Part shown: positions 1-9,434 of the stretch, piece by piece
How positions within the stretch are numbered: position 1 is the stretch's first letter
Layout of the letters: the number at the start of each line of letters is the position of its first letter
Origin: Agromyces cavernae
GTDB lineage: Bacteria; Actinomycetota; Actinomycetes; Actinomycetales; Microbacteriaceae
Length of the DNA stretch: 64,000 bases
Assembly: GCF_021044935.1 (NCBI RefSeq)
Contig: NZ_JAJNMP010000002.1
Span: 930,001-994,000 of the forward strand
Reading direction: 5' to 3'
The notes under the pieces: model-generated
Database searches by the model: none
What the model was told of the DNA's origin: nothing
What the model saw: only the letters and a program-made list of their open reading frames with translations
Program-made: the position numbers and the translations under genes

Positions 1-834
1 ACCCCGACCGACGAGGTCGAATCGATTCCGCTCTTCTACCGCGGCGAGCGCATCGGCGTGCTCGAGATGTCGCCCGGTCGGCGTGCGCGCCTCTCCCCCG
101 GCGATGAGCGCCTGCTCGCCGATCTCGTGCGCCACGCCGCGTCGGCCGTGCGCGCCAGCACCCTGAGCACCGAGCTGCAGCAGATCCGCGAGCAACTCGT
201 GAACGCGCGCGAAGACGAGCGGCGGCGCCTGCGCCGCGAGCTGCATGACGGCCTCGGCCCCGATCTCGCCGGCGTGCAGCTGCGCATCGAGGCCGCCCGC
301 AACGTCGCCGCGAGCGACCCCGCGGAGTCCGACCGGCTGCTCGCCTCGGCGGCAGACGACCTCCGGCTCGCGGTCGGCGAGATCCGCCGTCTCGCCCACG
401 ACCTGCGCCCGCCGAGCCTCGACGACGTCGGTCTCGCCGGTGCGATCGAGCAACTCTGCCGTCGATTCGGAGGACCCCCGGCGATCGAGCTCGACTGCGA
501 CCTGCCCGCGCGCCTGCCCGCCGCCGTCGAGGTCGCCGTGTACCGCATCGTCACCGAAGCGCTCGTCAACGTGCAACGGCACGCGCACGCCCAGCGGGCG
601 TGGGTGCGCATCTCACGCCGCGAGGGCCGGCTGCTCGTCGAGATCGACGACGACGGTCGCGGCGTCGCGGCCGACGCGCCGGCGGGCGTCGGGCTGCTCT
701 CGATGCGCGAGCGGGCCGTCGAGCTCGGCGGCTCGCTCGAAGTGACCGAACGGCAGGGCGGCGGCACCGCCGTCAAGGCTGCGCTGCCCCTCCCCAGTCC
801 CGTCATCGAGAACGAGGTGACCGCCGATGTCTGA
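1..834 (+). CDS. Sensor histidine kinase, NarL/DegS type (5' end outside window)
   Basis: The reading frame is open from base 1, so the gene begins upstream of the window. What is present is the end of a GAF-like sensory region followed by a HisKA_3 dimerisation domain with the phospho-acceptor histidine in RRELHDGLGP, then a HATPase_c domain with the N-box EALVNVQRHA and the G1 box DDDGRG. This is the layout of NarL/DesK-type kinases, which autophosphorylate and pass the phosphate to a LuxR-type regulator. The response regulator gene follows with an 8-base overlap, so the two form one two-component system. No ligand can be read from the fragment. Confidence 0.9.
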   Translation, partial: TPTDEVESIPLFYRGERIGVLEMSPGRRARLSPGDERLLADLVRHAASAVRASTLSTELQQIREQLVNAREDERRRLRRELHDGLGPDLAGVQLRIEAARNVAASDPAESDRLLASAADDLRLAVGEIRRLAHDLRPPSLDDVGLAGAIEQLCRRFGGPPAIELDCDLPARLPAAVEVAVYRIVTEALVNVQRHAHAQRAWVRISRREGRLLVEIDDDGRGVAADAPAGVGLLSMRERAVELGGSLEVTERQGGGTAVKAALPLPSPVIENEVTADV

Positions 835-1561
835 AGCCGCGCTCGGAACACCGATGCACGACGACCCTGCGATCCGGGTGCTGCTCGTCGACGACCACCC
901 CGTCTACCGCGACGGTCTCGCCGTGCTGCTGCGCTCGATCGACGGCCTCGACGTCGTCGGCACCGCGGCCGATGGTGTCGAGGCGGTCGCGGCAGCCGAC
1001 GAGCTGCGGCCGCACGTCATCGTGATGGACGTGCAGATGCCCCGACTCGACGGCATCGAGGCCACGCGCCGCATCGCGGCGAAGCATCCGGCGATCGGCA
1101 TCATCGTGCTCACGATGTCGGAGGCCGACGAGACCGTCTTCGATGCCATGCGCGCCGGCGCGCGCGGCTACCTGCTCAAGGGCTCCGGACAGGACGACAT
1201 CTCGCGGGCGATCCACGCGGTCGCGGGCGGCGACGCCATCTTCGGCCCGAGCATCGCGGCGCGCGTCGCGGAGTTCTTCGACCGTCCGCCCACGGTCGCC
1301 GACCCCGTCGCCTTCCCGCAGCTCACCGCGCGCGAACGCGAGATCCTCGAACTCGTCGCTGCCGGACGATCGAACGGTGACATCGCGCGGCTGCTCTTCC
1401 TCTCGCCGAAGACCGTCCGCAACAACGCGTCGAACATCTTCGCGAAGCTGCAGGTCTCGGGCCGGGCCGAGGCGGTCATCGCGGCCCGTGATGCCGGGCT
1501 GGGGCGCGGTGGTGACGACGTCGCCCCGCGTCACACGCCCGACCCGCCTCGCTACCCTTGA
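827..1561 (+). CDS. Response regulator, NarL/LuxR family
   Basis: Partner of the upstream histidine kinase. The receiver domain covers about residues 16-135, with the acidic pair at VDDHP (residues 22-23), the phospho-acceptor Asp68 in VMDVQMP and the conserved lysine in YLLKG. A C-terminal LuxR helix-turn-helix follows (LTAREREILELVAAG, then LSPKTVRNNASNIFAKL). The ATG at 827 overlaps the kinase gene, as expected for translational coupling; a second ATG at 854 (MHDDPA) would remove nine residues and is also possible. The target genes are unknown; dapD begins only 3 bases after the stop but is probably a housekeeping gene read through. Confidence 0.92.
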   Translation: MSEAALGTPMHDDPAIRVLLVDDHPVYRDGLAVLLRSIDGLDVVGTAADGVEAVAAADELRPHVIVMDVQMPRLDGIEATRRIAAKHPAIGIIVLTMSEADETVFDAMRAGARGYLLKGSGQDDISRAIHAVAGGDAIFGPSIAARVAEFFDRPPTVADPVAFPQLTAREREILELVAAGRSNGDIARLLFLSPKTVRNNASNIFAKLQVSGRAEAVIAARDAGLGRGGDDVAPRHTPDPPRYP

Positions 1562-1564
1562 AGC

Positions 1565-2530
1565 ATGCCCGCGAACGATGCCGCCACCACTCCTGCCCGC
1601 ACCGCCCACGGCGCCGGTCTCGCGACCGTCGCTGCCGACGGCACCGTGCTCGACGCGTGGTTCCCGAACCCCGGCCTCGCGGGCGAAGGCGGTGGCGAGA
1701 CATCCGCCCTCGCACCTGAGCACCTCGCCCTCGCAGGGCCCGACGAGCGACGCAACGTCACCGTCGAGGCGATCGACATCACGATCGACCTCGACGCCGC
1801 ACCCGCGGGCACGGCCGACGCGTACCTGCGTCTGCACCTGCTCTCGCACCTCGTCGTGCGCCCGAACACGATCAATCTCGACGGCATCTTCGCGCACCTG
1901 CCCTCGGTCGTGTGGACGAACGCGGGGCCGGTGCATCCCGACGACTTCACGCGCCTGCGACCCTCGCTGCAGCGCGCCGGAATCCACGCCGAGGGACTCG
2001 ACAAGTTCCCACGCCTGCTCGACTACGTCACGCCCGATCGAGTGCGCATCGCCGACGCTGCGCGCGTGCGCCTCGGCGCCCACCTCGCACCCGGCACGAC
2101 CGTCATGCACGAGGGCTTCGTGAACTTCAACGCCGGCACCCTCGGCACCTCGATGGTCGAGGGACGCATCTCGCAGGGCGTCGTCGTGGGCGACGGCAGC
2201 GACATCGGCGGCGGCGCCTCCATCATGGGCACGCTCTCGGGCGGCGGCACCCAGCGCATCGAGATCGGCGAGCGCGCGCTGCTCGGCGCGAACTCGGGCA
2301 TCGGCATCTCGATCGGCGACGACTCGGTCGTCGAGGCGGGCCTCTACGTCACGGCGGGCACCAAGGTCGTGTTGCTCGGCGGCAAGGGCGAACGGCCCAG
2401 CACGGTCAAGGCCGTCGTGCTCTCGGGCGTGCCGAACCTGCTGTTCCGGCGCAACTCGCTGAACGGTCAGGTCGAGGCGCTGTCGCGCTCGGGCGAGGGA
2501 GTGACGCTGAACGCGGCACTGCACGCCTGA
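1565..2530 (+). CDS. dapD: Tetrahydrodipicolinate N-succinyltransferase (DapD)
   Basis: Transfers succinyl from succinyl-CoA to tetrahydrodipicolinate in the succinylase branch of lysine/diaminopimelate synthesis. The 321-residue protein fits the actinobacterial DapD type: an N-terminal domain, then a left-handed beta-helix with hexapeptide-like turns ([18 protein letters not shown] through [15 protein letters not shown]) and the C-terminal [10 protein letters not shown] region. The next enzyme of the same branch, DapC, lies at 9435-10550 on the opposite strand. In many actinobacteria dapE lies close to dapD; it is not in this window. Confidence 0.93.
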   Translation: MPANDAATTPARTAHGAGLATVAADGTVLDAWFPNPGLAGEGGGETSALAPEHLALAGPDERRNVTVEAIDITIDLDAAPAGTADAYLRLHLLSHLVVRPNTINLDGIFAHLPSVVWTNAGPVHPDDFTRLRPSLQRAGIHAEGLDKFPRLLDYVTPDRVRIADAARVRLGAHLAPGTTVMHEGFVNFNAGTLGTSMVEGRISQGVVVGDGSDIGGGASIMGTLSGGGTQRIEIGERALLGANSGIGISIGDDSVVEAGLYVTAGTKVVLLGGKGERPSTVKAVVLSGVPNLLFRRNSLNGQVEALSRSGEGVTLNAALHA

Positions 2531-2557
2531 CGACGGGCGGGGCGGCGGGGTCTCGAG

Positions 2558-2650
2558 ACGGCGCTGGCGCGCCGGCGCGCCTGCTCGACCTACGGCGCTG
2601 GCGCGCCGGCGCGCCTGCTCGACCTACGGCGCTGGCGCGCCTACTCGACC
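2558..2650. repeat. Tandem 34-bp intergenic repeat
   Basis: Two exact 34-bp units (2558-2591 and 2592-2625, beginning acggcgctggcgcgccggcg) are followed by a shortened third unit of 25 bp (2626-2650) that lacks the inner cggcgcgc. The block follows 'tctcgaga' and ends 'tactcgacc', which resembles the tcgagacgctcgctccgctcg type of palindromic repeat at 12815-12938. It lies between dapD and the acylase gene and holds no open frame. It may act as a structured transcript end for dapD. Confidence 0.75.
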
Positions 2651-2714
2651 GTCGGGAGTACCACCATTCCTCGGATACAGTGGTGCTTCCGATCACGCAT
2701 CACGAAGGAGTGAC

Positions 2715-5342
2715 GTGGGTACCGACGCACCCAGAACCAGCAGGCATCGCGGGCTCAGCTTCCTGATCGGTCTGCTCGTCACCCTGCTCGTGCTCGCCGT
2801 CGTCGCCGCAGGCGTCGGCTGGTGGACCGTGCAGCGGTCGTTCCCCACCACGAGCGGCCGCGTGGACGTGCCGGGCCTCACCGCGTCGGTCACCGTGTAC
2901 CGCGACGACGCGGGCATTCCGCAACTCGTCGCCGAGACCGACCACGACCTCTTCTTCGCCCAGGGCTACGTGCACGCGCAGGACCGCTTCTGGGAGATGG
3001 ACTTCCGCCGCCACGTCACCGGCGGCCGCCTCGCCGAGCTGTTCGGCGAGTCGCAGGTCGGCACCGACGCCTTCATCCGCACCCTCGACTGGCGCGGCAT
3101 CGCCGAGCGCGAGTACGAACTGCTCGACCCCGCGTCGAAGGCCTACTACGACGCCTACGCCGACGGCGTCAACGCCTACCTCGCCGAGCGCGGCGGAGCC
3201 GACCTCTCGCTCGAGTACGCCGTGCTCGCACTGCAGAACCCCGGCTACGAGCCCGAGCCGTGGTCGCCCATCGACTCGATCGCGTGGCTCAAGGCCATGG
3301 CGTGGGACCTGCGCTCGAACCTCGGCGACGAGATCGACCGCGCCCTGCTCGCCACGACGCTTTCCCCCGAAGAGGTCGACTTCCTGCATCCCGAGTACGC
3401 GTGGGGCGAGATGCCGACCATCACCGGCGGGCCGCTCGCCGCGGCTCCCGCCGCGACGTCGATCACGCCGCTCGAGACGGCAGGGGCCGCGGAGGCCGAG
3501 TCGGCCGCCTCCGCTGGCGAGGCGGGGCGCGAGGCGGCGGGTGAGGCGGCCGGCGCGGCAACGGATGTCCCACCCCCCGGTGTCGCCGACGCCCTCACCT
3601 CGCTCAGTGCTGCGATCGACGGGCTGCCCGAACTGCTCGGTCCCGAGGGCGGCGATCTCGGCTCCAATTCCTGGGTGATCTCGGGTGCGCTCACCGAGTC
3701 GGGCCAGCCGCTGCTCGCGAACGACCCGCACCTCGGGCCGGCCATGCCCTCGATCTGGACGCAGATGGGCCTGCACTGCGCCGAGGTGCGCGACGACTGC
3801 GCCTTCGACGTGTCGGGCTACACGTTCTCGGGACTGCCCGGCGTCATCATCGGCCACAACGACCGCATCGCGTGGGGGTTCACGAACCTCGGCCCCGACG
3901 TCGCCGACCTGTTCCTCGAACGGGTGGACGGCGACACCTACGAGCTCGACGGCGAACAGGTGCCCCTCACCACGCGCGAGGAGACCATCGAGGTCGCGGG
4001 CGGCGAACCCGTCACGATCACGGTGCGCTCGACCGCGCGCGGCCCGATCGTCACCGACATCCGCGATGACTTCGGCGACGTCGCGGCCGACTACCCCGCG
4101 GCATCCGGTTCACCCGACGGCGACTACGAGGTGTCGCTGCAGTGGACCGCGCTCACCGCAGGCACGACGCCGCAGGCGGTGTTCGCGATGAACCGGGCGC
4201 GCGACTGGAACGGCTTCCGCGCCGCGGCCGACCTCTTCGACGTGCCCTCGCAGAATCTCATCTACGCCGACGACTCGGGCAACATCGGGTACCAGGCGCC
4301 GGGCGACATCCCCGTACGGCTGTCGGGCGACGGCACGGTGCCGCTGCCCGGGTGGACGAGCGCGAACGGATGGTCGGGCAGCATCGACTTCGAGGACCTG
4401 CCCTCGGTGCTGAATCCGACCGCCGGCTACATCGTGACCGCGAACAACCCGGCCGCCGGCCCCGACGGCCCGCTGCTCACCGAGGACTGGGATTACGGCT
4501 ATCGCGCCGTGGGCATCGACCGCCTCATCCGCGAGCGCATCGCCGACGGCGGAAAGCTCACGGCAGACGACCTCGCCGAGATGCAGCTCGACACCGCCGA
4601 CGCGAACGCGACGACGTTCCTGCCCCTCATCGCCGAGCTCGACCTCGACGGCGACGCCGCCCGCGGCGCCGCCCTGCTCGACGGCTGGAACGGCCGCGCC
4701 GACGTCGACAGCGCCGAGGCCGCCTACTTCGCCGTGTTCTGGCGCACCCTGCTCGACGACCTGTTCGGCTCGCTGCCCGAACCGACCCGGCCCCAGGGCG
4801 GCGACCGCTGGTACAAGGTCGTGGGCACGCTGCTCGGCGAGCCCGATTCGAAATGGTGGAGCAACGGCTCGGGCGCCACGGGCCGCGACGCCGTCATCGC
4901 CGGGGCGCTCGCCGCCGCGTGGACCGAGGCCTCCGAGCTCATGGGCGACAACCCCGACGCGTGGCGGTGGGGCGAGCTGCACACGCTGACCCTCACCAAC
5001 GCGAGCTTCGGCGAGTCGGGCATCGGGCCCATCGAGTGGATCTTCAACCGCGGGCCCTACGAACTCGGCGGCGGCTCGTCGATCGTGAACGCGATCGGGT
5101 GGGACGCGACCCTCGGCTACGGCGTCGACTGGGTGCCGTCGATGCGCATGATCATCGATCTCGACGACCTCGACGAGTCGCGCTGGATCAACCTCACGGG
5201 GGCCTCGGGTCACGCGTTCAACCCCCACTACGACGACCAGGCGCCGCTCTGGCAGCGTGGCGAGCTGCGCCCCTGGCCGTTCACGATCAACGCCGTGCAG
5301 GACGCCGCGAGCGACACGCTGCAACTGCGCCCGGTCGGCTGA
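2715..5342 (+). CDS. Penicillin acylase family protein (Ntn-hydrolase)
   Basis: An N-terminal nucleophile hydrolase of the penicillin G acylase/acyl-homoserine-lactone acylase family, 875 residues. Such proteins are cleaved into alpha and beta chains, and the new N-terminal serine of the beta chain attacks an amide bond; here this is Ser317 in GSNSW. The N-terminus carries one hydrophobic helix (about residues 14-37), an uncleaved anchor or signal, so the enzyme acts outside the membrane. Residues 242-291 form an Ala/Glu-rich spacer just before the cleavage site. The start is GTG 2715, four bases after aaggag (2705-2710). The gene is preceded by the 2558-2650 repeat and stands alone. The substrate cannot be read from sequence. 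Confidence 0.9.
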   Translation: MGTDAPRTSRHRGLSFLIGLLVTLLVLAVVAAGVGWWTVQRSFPTTSGRVDVPGLTASVTVYRDDAGIPQLVAETDHDLFFAQGYVHAQDRFWEMDFRRHVTGGRLAELFGESQVGTDAFIRTLDWRGIAEREYELLDPASKAYYDAYADGVNAYLAERGGADLSLEYAVLALQNPGYEPEPWSPIDSIAWLKAMAWDLRSNLGDEIDRALLATTLSPEEVDFLHPEYAWGEMPTITGGPLAAAPAATSITPLETAGAAEAESAASAGEAGREAAGEAAGAATDVPPPGVADALTSLSAAIDGLPELLGPEGGDLGSNSWVISGALTESGQPLLANDPHLGPAMPSIWTQMGLHCAEVRDDCAFDVSGYTFSGLPGVIIGHNDRIAWGFTNLGPDVADLFLERVDGDTYELDGEQVPLTTREETIEVAGGEPVTITVRSTARGPIVTDIRDDFGDVAADYPAASGSPDGDYEVSLQWTALTAGTTPQAVFAMNRARDWNGFRAAADLFDVPSQNLIYADDSGNIGYQAPGDIPVRLSGDGTVPLPGWTSANGWSGSIDFEDLPSVLNPTAGYIVTANNPAAGPDGPLLTEDWDYGYRAVGIDRLIRERIADGGKLTADDLAEMQLDTADANATTFLPLIAELDLDGDAARGAALLDGWNGRADVDSAEAAYFAVFWRTLLDDLFGSLPEPTRPQGGDRWYKVVGTLLGEPDSKWWSNGSGATGRDAVIAGALAAAWTEASELMGDNPDAWRWGELHTLTLTNASFGESGIGPIEWIFNRGPYELGGGSSIVNAIGWDATLGYGVDWVPSMRMIIDLDDLDESRWINLTGASGHAFNPHYDDQAPLWQRGELRPWPFTINAVQDAASDTLQLRPVG

Positions 5343-5367
5343 CAGGCGACTGATGGGGGGCTGACGC

Positions 5368-5799
5368 CTACCGCAGCACCGAACTCAGCAGCAGGCTCGT
5401 CTCGCTGTTCACGACGCCGTCGATCGACCGGATGCGCCCGAGCACGCGGTCGAACTCGGCGAGGTTCTCGGTGCGCAGCTCGGCGACGAGGTCCCAACCG
5501 CCGTTCGTCGTGTGCAGCGCGATCACCTCGGGTATGCCCCGCAGCCCGAAGATGACGTCGTCGGTCGTGCGCCCCTCGACCTCGATGAGCGAGATCGCGT
5601 GGATGGCGAGCGGTTCGAGCTCGTCGCGCACGCGCACCGAGAATCCGACGATGATTCCGGATGCCACGAGCCGATCGATGCGGCTGTTCACGGTCGCCCG
5701 GGCCACGCCGAGGGTGCGTGCGAGGCCCGCCACCGGTGCACGCCCGTCTTCGCGCAACGCGGCGAGCAGCCGCCGGTCGAGGTCGTCGAGCACCGCCAT
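5368..5799 (-). CDS. Lrp/AsnC family transcriptional regulator
   Basis: A 143-residue DNA-binding regulator with an N-terminal winged helix (LDDLDRRLLAALREDGR, then LARTLGVARATVNSRIDRL) and a C-terminal RAM/AsnC ligand-binding domain. It is divergent from the ornithine cyclodeaminase-ctlX pair, the usual position for a local regulator of amino-acid catabolism, so it probably senses an amino acid such as arginine, ornithine or proline and controls that pair; this is inference. The start is taken at ATG 5799, just before LDDLD; an in-frame ATG at 5814 would add five residues, and neither has a clear ribosome binding site. Confidence 0.88.
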   Translation of the reverse strand: MAVLDDLDRRLLAALREDGRAPVAGLARTLGVARATVNSRIDRLVASGIIVGFSVRVRDELEPLAIHAISLIEVEGRTTDDVIFGLRGIPEVIALHTTNGGWDLVAELRTENLAEFDRVLGRIRSIDGVVNSETSLLLSSVLR

Positions 5800-5866
5800 G
5801 CACAGATCGTACATCGATGCTCTACGTTCTGTGCTGTCCTACGACGATTCGTGCACGCTTCGGGCG

Positions 5867-5896
5867 TTGCCGTTGCATATCGCCGAAATCTAGGCT
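5867..5896 (+). promoter_or_regulatory. Predicted promoter of the cyclodeaminase-ctlX operon
   Basis: A housekeeping-like pair, TTGCCG (5867-5872) and TAGGCT (5891-5896) with an 18-base spacer, lies 25 bases before the ATG at 5922. It sits in the divergent region shared with the Lrp/AsnC gene. No experimental support; seen by eye. Confidence 0.35.
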
Positions 5897-5921
5897 CGAT
5901 GGCACGACCGAGAGGATCCCG

Positions 5922-6950
5922 ATGACGAGTTTCGTCGATGTACGCAGCATGGCCGCCTGGGTGGCGAGCACCGGCCCCGAGCAGGTGATCGCGGGCCTGG
6001 TCGGCGAACTCGACCGCGACTTCCGGCGCTGGGAGTCGTTCGACAAGTCCCCCCGAGTCGCGAGCCACACGCCGTTCGGCGTCATCGAGCTCATGCCCAC
6101 GAGCGACCACGAGACCTACGGCTTCAAGTACGTGAACGGACATCCGTCGAACCCGGCACGCGGCTACCAGACGGTGACCGCGTTCGGCGTCCTCGCCGAC
6201 GTGCACAACGGCTACCCGAACTTCCTCGCCGAGATGACGATCCTCACGGCGCTGCGCACCGCGGCCACCTCCGCACTCGCGGCCCGCGCGCTGGCGCGCC
6301 CCGACTCGCGGGTGATGGCGATGATCGGCGCGGGCAGCCAGGCCGAGTTCCAGGCGCTCGCATTCCGCACGGCGCTCGGCATCGATCGCCTGCGCGTCTA
6401 CGACGTCGACCCCGACGCGGTCGCGAAGCTCGCCCGCAACCTGCTGCCTCTCGGCTTCACGATCGAGGTCGCCGGCAGCGTCGCCGAGGCCCTCGACGGC
6501 GCCGACGTCGTCACCACGTGCACCGCCGACAAGGCCCGCGCCACGGTCATCGCCGACGAGCTCGTGCGACCCGGCATGCACCTCAACGCGATCGGCGGCG
6601 ACTGCCCCGGCAAGACCGAACTCGACGCCGCGATCCTCGACCGCAGCGCGGTGTTCGTCGAGTACACCCCGCAGACCCGCATCGAGGGCGAGATCCAGCA
6701 GCGCGGCGACGACTTCGCGGTCACGGAGCTCTGGGAGGTGCTCACCGAGCGGGCACCCGGCCGCACCGACGCCGAGCAGGTGACGGTGTTCGACTCGGTC
6801 GGCTTCGCGATCGAGGACTTCTCGGCGCTGCGCTACGTGCGCGAGCGCGTGGCGGGCACGCGCTATGCGCAGGAGATCGATCTCGTAGCCGACCCCGACG
6901 ACCCGAAGGACCTCTTCGGGCTCGTCGGCGCATTCTCCCCGGTGGGCTGA
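5922..6950 (+). CDS. Ornithine cyclodeaminase
   Basis: Converts L-ornithine to L-proline and ammonia with bound NAD; 342 residues, normal for the OCD/mu-crystallin family. The Rossmann signature is AMIGAGSQAEFQ, and the N-terminal catalytic region has KYVNGHPSNP. The start ATG 5922 follows gagagg-like sequence; the open frame runs on upstream but without similarity. The ctlX gene follows three bases after the stop, so citrulline made into ornithine by CtlX can be passed on to proline. The alternative, an alanine dehydrogenase-like member of the same fold, is less likely given this neighbour. Confidence 0.9.
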   Translation: MTSFVDVRSMAAWVASTGPEQVIAGLVGELDRDFRRWESFDKSPRVASHTPFGVIELMPTSDHETYGFKYVNGHPSNPARGYQTVTAFGVLADVHNGYPNFLAEMTILTALRTAATSALAARALARPDSRVMAMIGAGSQAEFQALAFRTALGIDRLRVYDVDPDAVAKLARNLLPLGFTIEVAGSVAEALDGADVVTTCTADKARATVIADELVRPGMHLNAIGGDCPGKTELDAAILDRSAVFVEYTPQTRIEGEIQQRGDDFAVTELWEVLTERAPGRTDAEQVTVFDSVGFAIEDFSALRYVRERVAGTRYAQEIDLVADPDDPKDLFGLVGAFSPVG

Positions 6951-6953
6951 GCC

Positions 6954-7985
6954 GTGTCGGTGCAGGCACCGTCGGCGGTCGTCATGGTGCGACCGCACCG
7001 CTTCCGCCCGAACGAGGCGACACTGGCCGACAACGGCTTCCAGGCCGATGCCGACGGCCTCGATCTCACCCGAGTCGCGGCGACCGCGTTCGAGGAGGTC
7101 ACGCGCGCCGCCGAAGCGCTCGACGCAGCCGGCGTCACCGTGCACCTCTTCGACGACGAGCGCGACGACCGGCCCGACAGCGTCTTCCCCAACAACTGGA
7201 TCTCGACGCACTCGGGCGGGCATGTCGCGCTCTACCCGATGTTCACGGCCAACCGGCGCGGTGAGCGACGCGGCGACATCGTCGACCACCTCAAGGCGCA
7301 GTACCGGGTGCAGGACGTCATCGACTATTCGGGTCTCGAGTACGACGATGTGTTCCTCGAGGGCACCGGCGCCATGGTGCTCGACCACGAGTTCCGCATC
7401 GCCTACGCCGCCCGCTCGAATCGCGCCGACCCGGTCGCGCTCGAACGGTTCTGCACGAACTTCGGGTACGAGCCCATGGTGTTCGACGCCTCCGACGCAC
7501 GCGATATCCCGATCTACCACACCAACGTCATGATGACCGTGGCCACCGAGTTCGCCCTCGTCGGCCTCGATGCGATCACGTCGCCGATGCGCCGAATCGA
7601 GCTCGCCGAGCGGCTCGCCGGGCGCGGCCGACGCGCCGTCATCGAGCTCACGAGCCGGCAGCTCGACGAGTTCTGCGGCAACGCGATCGAACTCGAGGCG
7701 CGCGACGGTCGGGTACTCGCACTCTCGCGCCGCGCGTTCAACGCACTCACCGGCGAGCAGCGCGCGCTCATCGAGCGCTCCGCGCGACTCATGCCGCTCG
7801 ACGTGCCGACGATCGAGCTCGCGGGCGGATCGGTCCGGTGCATGCTCGCCGGAGTGCACCTCGACCCGCGGCCGCAGCGGGCACCGGAACACGAGGCGCT
7901 GTCGACCGTGTCGGCCCGCACGGCCACCCCGGCCCCTGAGGCCGCCTCAGTCCGTGAAGCCGAGCCGGCTCAGATGCCCGGGTAG
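6954..7985 (+). CDS. ctlX: Citrulline hydrolase CtlX-like amidinotransferase-fold enzyme
   Basis: A member of the guanidine-group modifying (pentein) superfamily, 343 residues, matching the CtlX group that hydrolyses citrulline to ornithine. Visible catalytic features are VFPNNWISTH near residue 77, His189 in IYHTNVMM and the nucleophile Cys296 in GGSVRCMLAG. GTG 6954 starts it right after the cyclodeaminase gene. The Lrp/AsnC regulator upstream completes a citrulline/ornithine-to-proline module. The gene's last 16 bases overlap the convergent citrate synthase gene. An arginine deiminase or dimethylargininase activity cannot be excluded without assay. Confidence 0.85.
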   Translation: MSVQAPSAVVMVRPHRFRPNEATLADNGFQADADGLDLTRVAATAFEEVTRAAEALDAAGVTVHLFDDERDDRPDSVFPNNWISTHSGGHVALYPMFTANRRGERRGDIVDHLKAQYRVQDVIDYSGLEYDDVFLEGTGAMVLDHEFRIAYAARSNRADPVALERFCTNFGYEPMVFDASDARDIPIYHTNVMMTVATEFALVGLDAITSPMRRIELAERLAGRGRRAVIELTSRQLDEFCGNAIELEARDGRVLALSRRAFNALTGEQRALIERSARLMPLDVPTIELAGGSVRCMLAGVHLDPRPQRAPEHEALSTVSARTATPAPEAASVREAEPAQMPG

Positions 7986-9280
7986 TGCCGCTCGGGCTCG
8001 CCGATGTACAGCTGCTGCGGGCGGCCGATCTTCGTGGCCGGGTCGAGGTTCATCTCACGCCAGTGCGCAATCCAGCCGGGCAGGCGCCCGATGGCGAACA
8101 GCACGGTGAACATGCGCGTCGGAAAGCCCATGGCCTTGTAGATGACGCCGGTGTAGAAGTCGACGTTCGGGTACAGGCGCCGCTCTTTGAAGTAGTCGTC
8201 CTGCAGGGCGAACTGCTCGAGCTCCTGCGCGATGTCGAGCAGCGGGTCGCTGACGCCGAGCCCGGCGAGCACCTCGTTCGCCGACTGCTTGACGATCTTC
8301 GCGCGCGGGTCGTAGTTCTTGTAGACGCGGTGCCCGAAGCCCATGAGCTTCACCCCGTCTTCCTTGTTCTTCACCCGCTCGACGTACCTGCCGACGCCCT
8401 CACCCGAGTCGCGGATGCGGGCGAGCATATCGAGCACGGCCTCGTTGGCACCGCCGTGCAGCGGGCCCGAGAGCGCCTGGATGCCGGCCGAGATCGAGGC
8501 GTAGAGGTTCGCACCGGTCGAGCCCACGAGGCGCACGGTCGAGGTCGACGCGTTCTGCTCGTGGTCTTCGTGCAGGATGAGCAGCCGGTCGAGGGCCTTC
8601 GCGAGCGTCGGGTCTTCGACATAGCGCTCGGCCATGTTGCCGAAGTTCAGCCGCAGGAAGTTCGGCACGAAGTCGAGCGAGTTGTCGGGGTAGAGGAACG
8701 CCTGCCCGACGCTCTTCTTGTGGGCGTAGGCCGCGATCACGGGCAGCTTGGCGAGCAGGCGCAACGTGGTGAGCTCGACGTGCTCGGGGTCGTGCGGGTC
8801 GATCGAGTCCTCGTAATAGGTCGAGAGCGCCGAGACCGCGCTCGAGAGCACCGACATGGGGTGCGCCGTGTGCGGCAGCGCCGAGAAGAAGCGCTTGAGG
8901 TCTTCGTGCAGCAGGGTGTGGCGGCGCACCTTCTCGTCGAACTCGGCGAGCTGGTCGGCGGTGGGCAGTTCGCCGTAGATGAGCAGCCACGCGACCTCGA
9001 GGAATGTCGAGTGCTCGGCGAGCTCTTCGATCGGATAGCCGCGGTAGCGCAGGATGCCCTGCTCGCCGTCGATATAGGTGATGGCCGACCGCGTCGAGGC
9101 GGTGTTCACGAAACCGTAGTCGAGCGCGGTGAGCCCGGTCTGACGAGTGAAGGTGCCGAGGTCGAGGCTCGAGTTGCCGTCGACCGACCGCTGGATCGGG
9201 AACTCGGCCCGTCCGCCGGGGAATGAGAGCGTTGCAGCTGCGGGGTTCTGCCCCTCTGCATTGTTCACGACGTCGCTCAC
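7970..9280 (-). CDS. gltA: Citrate synthase
   Basis: Condenses oxaloacetate and acetyl-CoA, the entry step of the TCA cycle. The protein is 436 residues from GTG 9280, which has aggagg at 9285-9290 four bases upstream; the longer open frame to 9487 has no support. Family motifs are present: GPLHGGANEAVLDM, MGFGHRVYKNYDPR with catalytic histidine, and VDFYTGVIYKAMGF with the catalytic aspartate region. It has the length and N-terminal domain of hexameric type-II bacterial enzymes. It is monocistronic and converges on ctlX. Confidence 0.96.
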   Translation of the reverse strand: MSDVVNNAEGQNPAAATLSFPGGRAEFPIQRSVDGNSSLDLGTFTRQTGLTALDYGFVNTASTRSAITYIDGEQGILRYRGYPIEELAEHSTFLEVAWLLIYGELPTADQLAEFDEKVRRHTLLHEDLKRFFSALPHTAHPMSVLSSAVSALSTYYEDSIDPHDPEHVELTTLRLLAKLPVIAAYAHKKSVGQAFLYPDNSLDFVPNFLRLNFGNMAERYVEDPTLAKALDRLLILHEDHEQNASTSTVRLVGSTGANLYASISAGIQALSGPLHGGANEAVLDMLARIRDSGEGVGRYVERVKNKEDGVKLMGFGHRVYKNYDPRAKIVKQSANEVLAGLGVSDPLLDIAQELEQFALQDDYFKERRLYPNVDFYTGVIYKAMGFPTRMFTVLFAIGRLPGWIAHWREMNLDPATKIGRPQQLYIGEPERHYPGI

Positions 9281-9434
9281 GGCGCCTCCTGTGATCGTCA
9301 CTTGCGCGGTCACCTGCCTTCTGGCGGCGCGCCGGTCGGCGCGTAGCCCGAGATACAGCCTAGACGTGCCATCGGCACACTGTTGCATCCGCCAAGAGAA
9401 TCGTCCATCCGTTGGAGAGGCGCACAGACGGATG

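Noticed and set aside
803..2524. A 573-residue open frame on the minus strand opposite the response regulator and dapD
   Set aside because: It is antisense to two clear genes, has a composition rich in Arg/Asp/Val/His repeats typical of GC-rich shadow frames, and has no motif.
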